From positions 1 to 64,000 of the forward strand of contig CANGJB010000003.1 of assembly GCA_947453945.1 (NCBI GenBank): DNA of 64,000 bases. The letters run 5' to 3'. This stretch comes from Sphingomonadaceae bacterium. GTDB taxonomy: Bacteria > Pseudomonadota > Alphaproteobacteria > Sphingomonadales > Sphingomonadaceae. Positions 1-7,704 of the stretch are shown in pieces (position 1 is the first letter of the stretch; each line of letters begins with the position of its first letter). The notes below the pieces were generated by a model. The model saw nothing but the letters and a program-made list of their open reading frames with translations, had not been told where the DNA came from and ran no database searches. A program made the position numbers and the translations under genes.

Positions 1-1581
1 ACAACATTCGCGCAGGATGCATCATCTCAAAATGATGCAGGTGCCGCGATCGGCAACCTTTTCAAATCCTTCGTGCAGGCGGTCCAGAAGGCTGGTGATG
101 ATGTGGATAAAGGGCAGACTCAAGCCGCCCCGCAAGCTGCTCAATCGCCAGTAGCGCCCCAGCCGCTTACGCCATCCAGCGCGGCGTTAGATTATTATGT
201 AGCGATCTACGAAAATGCCGACGCTGGTGAGATAAGGGACTACGTTTCAAAGATAACCAGCCCGACAAAGGTTCTGAAGTGGTCCGACACCAACGATTTT
301 ATCGTCGCGCTCGGCCCCTATGATAGCGAGGCTACCGTAAAAAAAGTTATAGACCTCCTTTCTAGCAAGAACGCGGAACTTAACGCTAGCACCCTCCCTG
401 TTTTTGTTTTCAGGAAGGGAACTCCGGACAGTCAGTTGGTGACGTCGCAGAGCGCCCAGACCGCGCTGCGTTCTAATCTGCCCGCTTCGGCCACGTCTAG
501 TCAAAGAGATGGGAATCCAGTCCAGTCCCAAACAAAAAATTTGAAATGGACGCCAATTATATCAGATGCAGTCACTGATGTTTATATAGATTTTTCGAAT
601 ATACGAAATAATGGTTTAATTAAAGAATTTACTGTTTTGAATTCATGGGCTACGCCACAAAAGACCGATGGTGGCGCTTATTATAATTCATCAATAAATA
701 CATATAACATAAATTGCAAAGATAATACAATAAAATATATTGAAGAGAACGCATTTGCGGACAAAATGGGTAATGGAGATACAATTCAACGAACAGTCAT
801 TAATGGAAATTGGGAATTAAAATCATCAAGTGTTTATCGCACGTTTTTATATTTAAACATTTGCACCTCTTTAGGATCAAATCCAGGATCCGATAGATTT
901 ATATATCAATATCTCATAGATGATTTTGATATTTTCCCAGCAACTGCAAAAGGGCGGCAGGATGACTATCAGGAGCTAGGAATAGCTACGGAATATCAGC
1001 TGAAAAGAGAGATGCAACGGTTCTTTAAAAAATATAATATTGTCATTAGTCCCTCTCCTGATCTCCAGTACTATCCAGATAAGAAATTCAAAGACTTTAT
1101 ATGGGACGATATACAATCGACTGTAAGAGGTGTTGGATTTGAGACTTTCGAATCGGAGAGGACGATTGCAGAGAAGGCTGAGAATGATGAGATTGATCGT
1201 AAAAATAGGGCCTCGAATGCCGCTGCATACGCTAATTCTGTAAGGGATTTTCCCTATACAGCTGTCATTTCGTGCGGAAAGAGCGAATGGGAAAACATAA
1301 ATTCTCTCGCATGCTTTGCCGGAAGCAGCAGTGGAGCAGAGACTGAATTGGAGTTGCGCAATGGCAGCGACTATGGAATGTACAAAGTGTACGAAATTAA
1401 TCAAAAATTTCGTCAAACATCTCGTGGAATTGAAATTCCTCTTCGGAAAATTTTTTCAATTAAAGCGCAAAATTCAAATCGATTTTTGAAATTAGGGATA
1501 CGTATTTTCGATAGATCCGGGGCCGTGATATTTCAGCAGCAGGTGGCTCAATATGGGGTTATTGCGAAGCAGGTGAAATAG
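1..1581 (+). CDS. Partial gene of unknown function, AT-rich, possible SPOR-like segment
   Basis: The reading frame is open from base 1, so the true start lies left of the window; 526 residues are visible. The first residues (TTFAQDASS) look like the end of a signal peptide followed by a mature start, which suggests export; this is inference. A Gln/Pro/Ala-rich linker follows. The segment from about base 190 to 410 (motifs DYYVAIYENADAGE and FIVALGPYDSEATVKK) has the strand-helix-strand pattern of a SPOR-type domain, but I cannot confirm it. The rest (about base 540-1580) matches no family I know. Base composition changes sharply near base 540: the second half is clearly AT-rich and uses AT-ending codons, unlike the GC-rich genes from 6.7 kb on. 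That points to horizontal origin. Confidence 0.7.
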   Translation, partial: TTFAQDASSQNDAGAAIGNLFKSFVQAVQKAGDDVDKGQTQAAPQAAQSPVAPQPLTPSSAALDYYVAIYENADAGEIRDYVSKITSPTKVLKWSDTNDFIVALGPYDSEATVKKVIDLLSSKNAELNASTLPVFVFRKGTPDSQLVTSQSAQTALRSNLPASATSSQRDGNPVQSQTKNLKWTPIISDAVTDVYIDFSNIRNNGLIKEFTVLNSWATPQKTDGGAYYNSSINTYNINCKDNTIKYIEENAFADKMGNGDTIQRTVINGNWELKSSSVYRTFLYLNICTSLGSNPGSDRFIYQYLIDDFDIFPATAKGRQDDYQELGIATEYQLKREMQRFFKKYNIVISPSPDLQYYPDKKFKDFIWDDIQSTVRGVGFETFESERTIAEKAENDEIDRKNRASNAAAYANSVRDFPYTAVISCGKSEWENINSLACFAGSSSGAETELELRNGSDYGMYKVYEINQKFRQTSRGIEIPLRKIFSIKAQNSNRFLKLGIRIFDRSGAVIFQQQVAQYGVIAKQVK

Positions 1582-1741
1582 AAAATCGAGGCAACAAATT
1601 AGGAGCAGTCGGAGGGCAAGGTTTTGGTGAACACATTGTTCAACGAATGTTGCGAGCAGAGTGCTTGCAGCAGCGCCAGCAACCTCAGTCCGCTATTTGG
1701 CTATCGCACGGCAGCCCGAGATGTTGAGTTACTCAAGAAAA

Positions 1742-1783
1742 TGATGGCATGGCGCCAAAGGGAACGAGAGCGCCATGCCATCA
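1742..1783 (-). terminator. 14-bp perfect hairpin between convergent genes
   Basis: Perfect inverted repeat: arms 1742-1755 (TGATGGCATGGCGC) and 1770-1783 with a 14-nt loop. Read on the minus strand the hairpin is followed by TTTTCTTGAG, so it probably ends the minus-strand transcript carrying the small basic protein. It lies between that gene and the partial gene at the left edge. Confidence 0.6.
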
Positions 1784-1850
1784 ATGTGATCGTGCGAGGC
1801 AAATGCGCACGGTTCGGGCTTATGCTACGGTTCAGTAGGCGCGGTCTTCG

Positions 1851-2129
1851 TCACCGCTTGCTGTTCCGCTTGACGGTCTTGCTGCGCTTCTTTTGCCGCT
1901 TTCCCTGCGCCGCAGTGGTCCCAATGGTGCTCGGCAGGCCTTGGATCGACGCGAAAAAGGCATCGTCTTTGGCCTGCTTGGTTCGTGCAGCCTTTGCCGC
2001 TCTCTTCGCGTCCTTCGCCAAGCGTTCGATTGTTAGCGGTTTGCGCGGGGGCATTTTCTCAGTCCTTGTGAACCAACCTGACTGTGGCCCGATGATCGTC
2101 GATCCCCCGGTATAGCTGCCTTTTCCCAT
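1851..2129 (-). CDS. Small very basic protein of unknown function
   Basis: This is a 92-residue protein rich in Lys and Arg (C-terminus KRQKKRSKTVKRNSKR) with a Gly/Ser/Thr-rich N-terminus (MGKGSYTGGSTIIGPQSGW). The start is well supported: on the minus strand AAAGGAGG lies 7 nt before the ATG. It begins 18 nt after the stop of the TGT-like gene, so the two are very probably co-transcribed. The charge suggests nucleic-acid binding, which is inference. The family is not recognised. A plus-strand frame at 1624-2115 covers the same DNA but has no comparable start signal. Confidence 0.7.
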   Translation of the reverse strand: MGKGSYTGGSTIIGPQSGWFTRTEKMPPRKPLTIERLAKDAKRAAKAARTKQAKDDAFFASIQGLPSTIGTTAAQGKRQKKRSKTVKRNSKR

Positions 2130-2147
2130 GACATTTCCTCCTTTGGA

Positions 2148-3248
2148 TCACCGCAGCTCGTCCCAGTAGCGCCCGACATCGCCGTCATCGAATTTTTGGG
2201 AATGACGCAACCGGTCGAAGGTGGTTGATTTGTAGCGTTCCAAATCAGCCATCCCGCCCGTCTGAAAGACCCGGTCGATGATTTCGACTGCCGCGCCCTC
2301 CGACTTCCCGATTTTGTGGCTGTGATTGACGCTTGAAACGTCAAAGATGCGGTTCGCAGTCGTCACGCCCCAGCACAACGCGCCAAGGTTGTGATGCGCT
2401 AGCAGGACCTCGCTGAGCCTGTCACGGAAGTGGCCACTATTCAGCGAACCCGTCACGCAATAGTCGCCCATGACCATCCGATTGCCGATTGGGCTTGGCC
2501 ACGGCCATGGCAAATTGCGCTTCTTGTCCTCACGGAATAGCCTGTCCTCAGGGACCTTCAATGTGCCCATCACCATCCTTTCTGTTTCGAACGTGGGCAA
2601 CGTGAACATCCGGTCGAACGCCAGCAGCCGGAACGGGGTGCTTGTGTCAAAGCTGATGCGCAGGTTGGGATTGATTGTCCGGTTGATGGCCCGCTGCAAT
2701 GCCGTGAGCAGCACCGCAGTGTCGAGTTCATTGGTCCCGAGAATGTGGATCCAATGCTTGTTCTGCAATTGGTTCTGATCAGCCATTATCAAAATGCGGC
2801 GGCACAGCTGATAGAAATTGTGGCGCAATTGCCCACCAAAAGCCCAGCCCTCAAACTTATAAGATTTGACGGCGTCGTACCATTGATCGGCCTCTGCGGG
2901 AGTGTTCCCCTGCAGAACATTCAGAAAACGGACCTTGCCGGGTTCGCGGTGGCGGTGAAAGTAGTCCAGGTGCTCCAAGGTAGCCGTAAGGCATTCCCCT
3001 GACGTCTTAAATTGGTAGGCACCCGGGTTGCTGATCAATGGGCCAGTGGGCACATCCAACGTCATCGCCACGTCGGCGGTGTTTTCGATCCATTTCAAAA
3101 TCCGATGCCGATCTGCATCACTCTTGATCTGCAAACGATCATTCGCAATCTGATAGCCGCCGCTGTCCGCGATCACCAAAGTGTTGGCACGGTCACGCTC
3201 GGTAATGATGCAAGGATTGGCCTGTTTAGCAGGGCATTCTGCTCGCAA
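2148..3248 (-). CDS. tRNA-guanine transglycosylase (TGT)-like protein, DpdA-type candidate
   Basis: The 366 residues carry the TGT barrel landmarks in order: ADSGGYQ (Asp28), VAMTLDVP (Asp65), FLNVLQG (Gln113), FEGWAFGG (Gly138-139), WIHILGTNELD and ISFDTSTPFR (Asp201, where TGT has its nucleophile). Spacing of the first four is close to bacterial TGT. The TGT zinc motif CxCxxC is not seen. Classical TGT puts preQ1 into tRNA; divergent relatives called DpdA put 7-deazaguanine bases into DNA in some bacteria and phages. The accessory setting and divergence favour a DpdA-like role, but this is inference and no preQ0/preQ1 synthesis gene is in the window. The start is odd: the only in-frame option giving this length is TTG at 3248, 76 nt inside the upstream gene, and only 27 residues precede the DSGG motif, against about 100 in TGT. 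It may be N-terminally short or made by frameshifting. Confidence 0.7.
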   Translation of the reverse strand: MRAECPAKQANPCIITERDRANTLVIADSGGYQIANDRLQIKSDADRHRILKWIENTADVAMTLDVPTGPLISNPGAYQFKTSGECLTATLEHLDYFHRHREPGKVRFLNVLQGNTPAEADQWYDAVKSYKFEGWAFGGQLRHNFYQLCRRILIMADQNQLQNKHWIHILGTNELDTAVLLTALQRAINRTINPNLRISFDTSTPFRLLAFDRMFTLPTFETERMVMGTLKVPEDRLFREDKKRNLPWPWPSPIGNRMVMGDYCVTGSLNSGHFRDRLSEVLLAHHNLGALCWGVTTANRIFDVSSVNHSHKIGKSEGAAVEIIDRVFQTGGMADLERYKSTTFDRLRHSQKFDDGDVGRYWDELR

Positions 3249-4855
3249 AGAATGGCGATGAGGTCGCTGATGTCACGCGGCCGCATCGGAAGAGCAACGT
3301 TTGCAGCGAGCGTTGACCCGACCGGGATGCGCTTTTCGAGGTGCTTCGCGTGATTAAGCGACAGGGTGACGCCATCGCAGCTCAGTTCGAGAGGAAGAAA
3401 CACCTTCTTTGCGTTCTTAGGTGCCTTTTCCCACTTCGACGTATAGCTTTCGTGGATATCAACCACATCACTCTTGTTCAACACGACTGTGAACTGCGCG
3501 TTGAAGCGATTGACATTGACCGGATAACGCTTCTGCTTTGCCATGATGCCCCACACGAATTCAGGAGCGGGCGACAGGTTTTGAGGGTCGTTTGACAGTG
3601 CGCTCCAAACGACCGGCGCGTCACTTACCTCTTTGGTCGCAGCGAAGCGGAACATGATACGATCCGCCACGCTGTTAACCAGCTTCACCATGTCCTTGCC
3701 AGTTTTGAAGCCCGTAGCAGGCTCAGTCGGGAGCATGAGAAACTGCTTCGGCTTGAGTGTGCCGAGCATGACGGGCGACTTCGGGCGGGCAACGATTACC
3801 GCAGATGCCTCGGTGTAACGCGCCGAAACATGCATGAAAGTGGTGCCATCTGTGGCATCGCAAAGTGCATAGGCGCGCGCCACCTTCATTTTGTCACCGC
3901 TCTGCGTGCCGTCAACCGTGTAGGCGCTGGCACTACCTTCACGCACAAGACTGCCGAGCTTTGCTACCCGCGCGACAAATTCGGCGAACGGGTCCAGCGT
4001 GCTGATAAGATCGGTATCGATCTTCATCACCAACGCATTTGCTTCGTTTTCGCTGAGGTCTAGCTCCCCATACACAGCCACGTCCGCGCCGCGCCTACGG
4101 CCAATCATGAACACATAATCGTCGTTTGCGAACTTGGGCTCGTAGCTGAAGCTGGTGAGCGTTGCCGAATTGCTAATCGCCACCTTCAATGCGCGCACCT
4201 TAGCATCACGCTGCGGATCACCTGCGCCGCCGCCGGCGAAATTTGCGTGACCATCTTCGCCATTGCGGACTGCGTTGATAGCACCTTCGAGACCGCCTGC
4301 CTTATCCAGCAGCGCAACGACACCATCGGCAGTGAGTTCAGTAAGCGCGCCATGACGAGCCTGCACATATTCCAGCGCCTTCGCATAACGGGAGATATTT
4401 GATGCATCAGACGCGCTGTCGAAGCCGAACACGAACTTGACGACTTCCGTAAACGGGCTTGCGCCTTCGCGAGCCTCGATTTTGGTCTGAACTGCCTTGT
4501 CCCAATCCGTGTCGGTATAGGCGAGGTAGGGTTCGATTTCGGCCAACTCCACAGCGGTGACGCTGGCGATTTCGCTCGCCTTATACGCATTCACGCGCTC
4601 CTTGAGCGATGGCAGATTGTCGTTGTGACGCTCGATTTCGGCGTTTCGATCAGCGATCTGATCCTTGATCCAATCGCGAGCCATGTCGGTCGCCTGATCA
4701 GAAGACGTGAAAAGCCAGACGAGATAGCAGTTGGCTGCCGAACGCATGGCGGTGGTCTTGTAATTTTTATAGGCATCTTGCGCCGAGCGCACATATTCGG
4801 CGAGTTGGGCAGCTGACAGGGTGATGACGGCGGCGATGTTTGCAACATTGTTCAT
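3173..4855 (-). CDS. 560-aa protein of unknown function, first gene of the TGT-like operon
   Basis: I do not recognise the family. The start is good: GGAG lies 9 nt before the ATG on the minus strand. The N-terminal 110 residues are mostly helical and charged (for example DQIADRNAEIERHND), suggesting a coiled coil. A Gly-rich stretch near residue 205 (HANFAGGGAGDPQRD) separates them from a beta-rich middle and C-terminal part (about 230-540). There is no signal peptide or membrane segment. No Walker motif, methylase motif or nuclease motif was found. The gene overlaps the TGT-like gene by 76 nt, so the two are translated from one message and may act together. Codon usage is less extreme than in the core genes to the right, fitting accessory DNA. 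Confidence 0.75.
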   Translation of the reverse strand: MNNVANIAAVITLSAAQLAEYVRSAQDAYKNYKTTAMRSAANCYLVWLFTSSDQATDMARDWIKDQIADRNAEIERHNDNLPSLKERVNAYKASEIASVTAVELAEIEPYLAYTDTDWDKAVQTKIEAREGASPFTEVVKFVFGFDSASDASNISRYAKALEYVQARHGALTELTADGVVALLDKAGGLEGAINAVRNGEDGHANFAGGGAGDPQRDAKVRALKVAISNSATLTSFSYEPKFANDDYVFMIGRRRGADVAVYGELDLSENEANALVMKIDTDLISTLDPFAEFVARVAKLGSLVREGSASAYTVDGTQSGDKMKVARAYALCDATDGTTFMHVSARYTEASAVIVARPKSPVMLGTLKPKQFLMLPTEPATGFKTGKDMVKLVNSVADRIMFRFAATKEVSDAPVVWSALSNDPQNLSPAPEFVWGIMAKQKRYPVNVNRFNAQFTVVLNKSDVVDIHESYTSKWEKAPKNAKKVFLPLELSCDGVTLSLNHAKHLEKRIPVGSTLAANVALPMRPRDISDLIAILCEQNALLNRPILASLPSVTVPTLW

Positions 4856-5009
4856 AGTAGGTACTCCGTGAATGCACCGGCACGGATTTGTGGCGGTGGA
4901 GAGAACCGGCTACATTTAGAGCTACCCCCGTCTCAAATGGCAGGTCGACCCTGGGTCACGGGCGTTAAGACTGCTCGAGGCAGTGTAGATATGATGGGAG
5001 ATGCGAGGT

Positions 5010-5852
5010 ATGTACGAGCAGTCGGTGCTGGAACGGCGCAACCAGACTCTTTTCTATTTCCGCCACGCTCCACCACTGCTTGAGCGCCATCCGCCTGAAG
5101 ATGCCTTCGTTGGCGAGCGCCCTGAACACCCAGTCAAGGGCATAGAGGGCTGGAAACGCTCCATATTTTATTATTGGTGGCGGTTTGTTCGGGAAATTCC
5201 GGGGCTGCGTGACGAGATCGAAGCCGGGCTGCCACATCCAGTGGGCTCGATCCATCAGGACTTCCGCCGGGCATTCGATAGCAACTTCCGCGACTGGTGG
5301 ATCATCGAGGGGCGCTATTTGTTCTGCGAACCGCGTACGAGCGGCATCGCACTGGAGAAGCCCCCACTCCCAGTCGACGGCTATGACGATAGAGTGGTCT
5401 TATCTGTCCCACTCCAAGGCGACCTTGAGCAGGTAATGGCCGAAATGAAGCAGCTCCTCAAACCCGAGATGAGCAAATTCAAAGCGGAGCAAGGGCCGAG
5501 CCGAGCCCGTTATCCCGTCTTCGGCAAGCCCGTCCTGAGCTCTCTGCACATGCATTACACCGTGTGGCGAGCACGGCAGGACAACCCAAGCTTAACTCTC
5601 TACCAAATTGCTGACCTTGCAGGCGTCATGCCCTCTCTCGGAGAGAATGACCCACATACAAAGAGCAGGAAATCAGCTTCTGTCAGTCGTTATCTTCGGC
5701 AAGCGGAGACAATCATTGAATTTGCGGCGCAAGGGCTTTTCCCGGTGGTGAATGAAAACCAGCGGGCGCAAGCTCAGGCTTTGGCCAACGACCTCGTTCA
5801 GAAGCGGAGGGTACGGGACATAAAGCAGATTGCCGAGAGCAGGCAGCGGTAA
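5010..5852 (+). CDS. Hypothetical protein, 280 aa, divergent from the TGT-like operon
   Basis: Not recognised. An ATG at 5001 is directly preceded by GGGAG, too close for a Shine-Dalgarno site; the ATG at 5010 stands 9 nt after the same GGGAG and is preferred. The N-terminal half is rich in aromatic residues (SIFYYWWRFV, FRDWWIIEGRY). A segment near residues 190-215 (LTLYQIADLAGVMPS) could form a helix-turn-helix, and the C-terminus is basic and helical. The gene is transcribed away from the 560-aa gene across about 150 nt that probably holds both promoters. A clear terminator follows. The protein may be a regulator of the accessory block, but that is only a guess. Confidence 0.6.
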   Translation: MYEQSVLERRNQTLFYFRHAPPLLERHPPEDAFVGERPEHPVKGIEGWKRSIFYYWWRFVREIPGLRDEIEAGLPHPVGSIHQDFRRAFDSNFRDWWIIEGRYLFCEPRTSGIALEKPPLPVDGYDDRVVLSVPLQGDLEQVMAEMKQLLKPEMSKFKAEQGPSRARYPVFGKPVLSSLHMHYTVWRARQDNPSLTLYQIADLAGVMPSLGENDPHTKSRKSASVSRYLRQAETIIEFAAQGLFPVVNENQRAQAQALANDLVQKRRVRDIKQIAESRQR

Positions 5853-5864
5853 TGCGGCAGGGCT

Positions 5865-5903
5865 GCATGATCTTGAGTGGCTCAAGATCATGCCGCTTTC
5901 TTT
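5865..5903 (+). terminator. Intrinsic terminator
   Basis: Perfect 13-bp stem (5865-5877 with 5881-5893, core ATGATCTTGAG) with a 3-nt loop, followed after CGC by TTTCTTT. It begins 12 nt past the stop of the preceding gene, so that gene is probably a single transcription unit. Confidence 0.75.
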
Positions 5904-5982
5904 CCTGCCAAGCAAAAGGAAATCGGTAGACATAACAATGCCTTGGCTACAGCGTGTCGCTATCAAACGATGGAGAAACGCT

Positions 5983-6411
5983 ATGTCCTACCTTGCAAAA
6001 TTGAACCTCAAGACCGTGCAGCGCATTGTCCAGAAGGACCCCGTCATCATGCGCCGTGACAAACTGCTTGCAGGTATCGCCGAACAGAAGCTGGTGCTTG
6101 ACGCAGCTGGACGCGGTGAAAGCTACATCACCAAGATCAAGCGTTGGAGGGCTGATGGGAACGGGGACAAGGCCCTCGTTGAAGTGCCCAAGCGCGTTCG
6201 CCCGTGGTTTTTCCAGCAGGACAACGGCTGGTATGTGCAATGCCGTTATGGCGCTCGCATTCTTGCAATCAGCGGTCGCAGCAATGCGGTGTTCGTGAAC
6301 AAGCTGGAGGAAGTGGCGGCTGTGCTGGAAGCGTTTAAGGCTGCGACGGAAGCAGGGGAATTGGACAGGGCGTTGCTGCTGGCTATGAAGGCTAAGACGG
6401 CTACGGGCTAA
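5983..6411 (+). CDS. DUF6641-like small protein
   Basis: The protein has 142 residues. A longer frame opens at 5830, but that start lies inside the previous gene and its terminator; ATG at 5983 has GGAGAA about 7 nt upstream. The pattern is an N-terminal helix (KTVQRIVQKDPVIMRRDKLL), a conserved-looking centre (EVPKRVRPWFFQQDNGWYVQ then CRYGARIL) and a C-terminal helix (LEAFKAATEAGELD). From memory this resembles DUF6641 proteins of proteobacterial mobile DNA; I could not check it. Function is unknown. It is the last gene of the accessory block before an AT-rich spacer. Confidence 0.6.
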   Translation: MSYLAKLNLKTVQRIVQKDPVIMRRDKLLAGIAEQKLVLDAAGRGESYITKIKRWRADGNGDKALVEVPKRVRPWFFQQDNGWYVQCRYGARILAISGRSNAVFVNKLEEVAAVLEAFKAATEAGELDRALLLAMKAKTATG

Positions 6412-6749
6412 CTGGAAGCTGGTTTGCAAGGCGCGTACAAAATCGGTACAAGAAAATTTTGTGCATATATTATTATTTTATAACAATGTGTTGCAAAGCT
6501 ACTAGTTAGGCAAGCGCTAAAAGCATCGGCGATCGTCGCCACCGACCATCGCTGCAAGATCAGGGGATCGTGGTTCGCCACGGTCCCTTTTTCTTTGTCC
6601 GGGGGAGCCCTGCCCCATCTGCCCGCAGCGATTAAATCGCTCTCATTCCGGCACCAACGCTGCTTGCCTCGTCACTTTCCCGGCCATAGCGAAAGTTCGC
6701 TAAAAACCGGATGAATACCAATAGGTGTTTATTTTTTTGGGGAATTTCG
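6412..6749. other. Non-coding spacer at the right edge of the accessory block
   Basis: This 338-nt stretch has no convincing gene. It starts with an AT-rich run (about 6450-6490), contains a terminator-like hairpin at 6564-6592, and ends at the lipoprotein start. Composition becomes GC-rich and core-like to the right. It may be the junction of an inserted block, but no duplicated attachment sequence is visible because the left end lies outside the window. Confidence 0.5.
6564..6592 (+). terminator. Terminator-like hairpin with T-run, no gene directly upstream
   Basis: Stem GGGATCGTGG / CCACGGTCCC (one G-T wobble) with loop TTCG, followed by TTTTT. The nearest upstream stop is 150 nt away, so it could end the DUF6641-like transcript or a small RNA from the AT-rich spacer. 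Confidence 0.6.
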
Positions 6750-7145
6750 ATGATCAAGAACGCAAGACTTCTGCTCGCGGCAACGGTTGCCGGCGCGCTG
6801 CTCAGCGGCTGCGCAACGGTCGAATCGGTCAAGCGCGCGCAGTCGACGGCCGATCAGGCCGTGGCGCTCGCCCAGCAGGGTATCGCTTCCGCACAGGGCG
6901 CTCAGGCAACCGCCGATAGCGCAACCTCTGCCGCCAAGGCTGCACAGTCGACGGCCGATGGCGCCCAGATGGCTGCCAATGCCGCCCAGGCAGCCGCAAA
7001 CACTGCCGATGCGAAGGCCGTCATGGCTGGCGCCAGTGCAGACAAGGCGCAGAAGGCGGTCGACAAGCACCTCGCTCATCTGCGTCGTCATCACCACCAC
7101 AGCAAGATTCACCACAACAAGAAGCACCACAACAAGAAGAAGTAA
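6750..7145 (+). CDS. Alanine-zipper lipoprotein with a His/Lys-rich tail
   Basis: The protein has 131 residues. ATG at 6750 is chosen because GGGGAA lies 6 nt upstream and it opens a typical lipoprotein signal (MIKNARLLLAATVAG) ending in the lipobox LLSGC, which predicts a lipid-anchored envelope protein. Residues 25-105 are Ala-rich with regular Gln/Ser/Asp spacing (AQSTADQAVALAQQG and related repeats). This is the alanine-zipper coiled coil of Lpp/OprI-type lipoproteins that trimerise in the periplasm. The last 25 residues are almost only His, Lys, Arg and Asn (RRHHHHSKIHHNKKHHNKKK), where Lpp ends in a single Lys that links to peptidoglycan. The tail could bind metal or anionic polymers. 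It is followed by a GC-rich hairpin. Confidence 0.85.
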   Translation: MIKNARLLLAATVAGALLSGCATVESVKRAQSTADQAVALAQQGIASAQGAQATADSATSAAKAAQSTADGAQMAANAAQAAANTADAKAVMAGASADKAQKAVDKHLAHLRRHHHHSKIHHNKKHHNKKK

Positions 7146-7153
7146 GCCGTTGC

Positions 7154-7188
7154 GGGGAGGTGCCGTCCGTTATCGGCGGTGCCTCCCC
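7154..7188 (+). terminator. GC-rich hairpin after the lipoprotein gene
   Basis: GGGGAGG (7154-7160) pairs with CCTCCCC (7182-7188), with further pairing including wobbles inside and a short loop. There is no T-run, so termination is likely but not certain. Confidence 0.45.
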
Positions 7189-7293
7189 GGCGCATCTCTG
7201 CTCGATTGCCCTGCGTCAGGATGGCTCCGCGCAGGATGGCCGCATTGTGGCGGCGGGGCTGCCGCCCCATCTTCTTGTGCGTGCCACGTGGCT

Positions 7294-7626
7294 TCAGTGC
7301 CCTGGCGCGTTGCGCTTCACGCTTTCGGCCATGCGGGCAAGCTGCTCCGGCGTTGCCTCGGTCTGATAGCGGGTCTTCCATTCGGCGGCGGGAAGGCCGT
7401 GGATCGCCTCGCGCGCGGCGGTCTTGTCGAGCGCCGCGCCTGCATCGACGATCCAGTCCGCCAGACAATTGCGGCAAAACCCGGCCAGCCCCATCAGTTC
7501 GATGTTCTGTGCATCATGCCGGTGGCGCAAGTGCCTGACGAGGCGGCGGAATGCCGCGGCCGCCACCGTATCGGGCAGCGCATCGAGCGCATCGGGAGCA
7601 GAAGCGGCCTCTGAATTCGTATCCAT
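7294..7626 (-). CDS. DUF1244 family protein
   Basis: The protein has 110 residues. The segment FRRLVRHLRHRHDAQNIELM followed by GLAGFCRNCLADW is the signature of DUF1244, a small all-helical family common in alphaproteobacteria whose function is unknown. The pair of cysteines in FCRNC is part of it. The ATG at 7626 gives a protein of the usual family length with a short acidic lead; a much longer frame continues upstream but there it is only antisense to pyruvate kinase. It is divergent from pyk, with about 80 nt between the two starts. Confidence 0.85.
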   Translation of the reverse strand: MDTNSEAASAPDALDALPDTVAAAAFRRLVRHLRHRHDAQNIELMGLAGFCRNCLADWIVDAGAALDKTAAREAIHGLPAAEWKTRYQTEATPEQLARMAESVKRNAPGH

Positions 7627-7704
7627 ATCGTTCGTCCTTGGGTTTTGTGGATAGCTAGGCCATAGGGCAGCCGCATACAAATACGCGGTTTTTTGATCGA
7701 GGTG

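Noticed and set aside
1624..2115. Plus-strand frame of 163 aa over the small basic protein gene
   Set aside because: No ribosome site, arginine/cysteine-rich low-complexity look, and it crosses the terminator hairpin. The minus-strand 92-aa gene has AAAGGAGG at good spacing.
1..6411. The left block as a prophage
   Set aside because: No capsid, portal, terminase, tail, lysis or integrase gene is visible. The TGT-like and DUF6641-like genes occur in mobile DNA but do not prove a phage.
6455..6490. A sigma-70 promoter in the AT-rich spacer
   Set aside because: Candidate -35 and -10 boxes (TTGTGC and TATAAC) are only 14 nt apart, too short to support.
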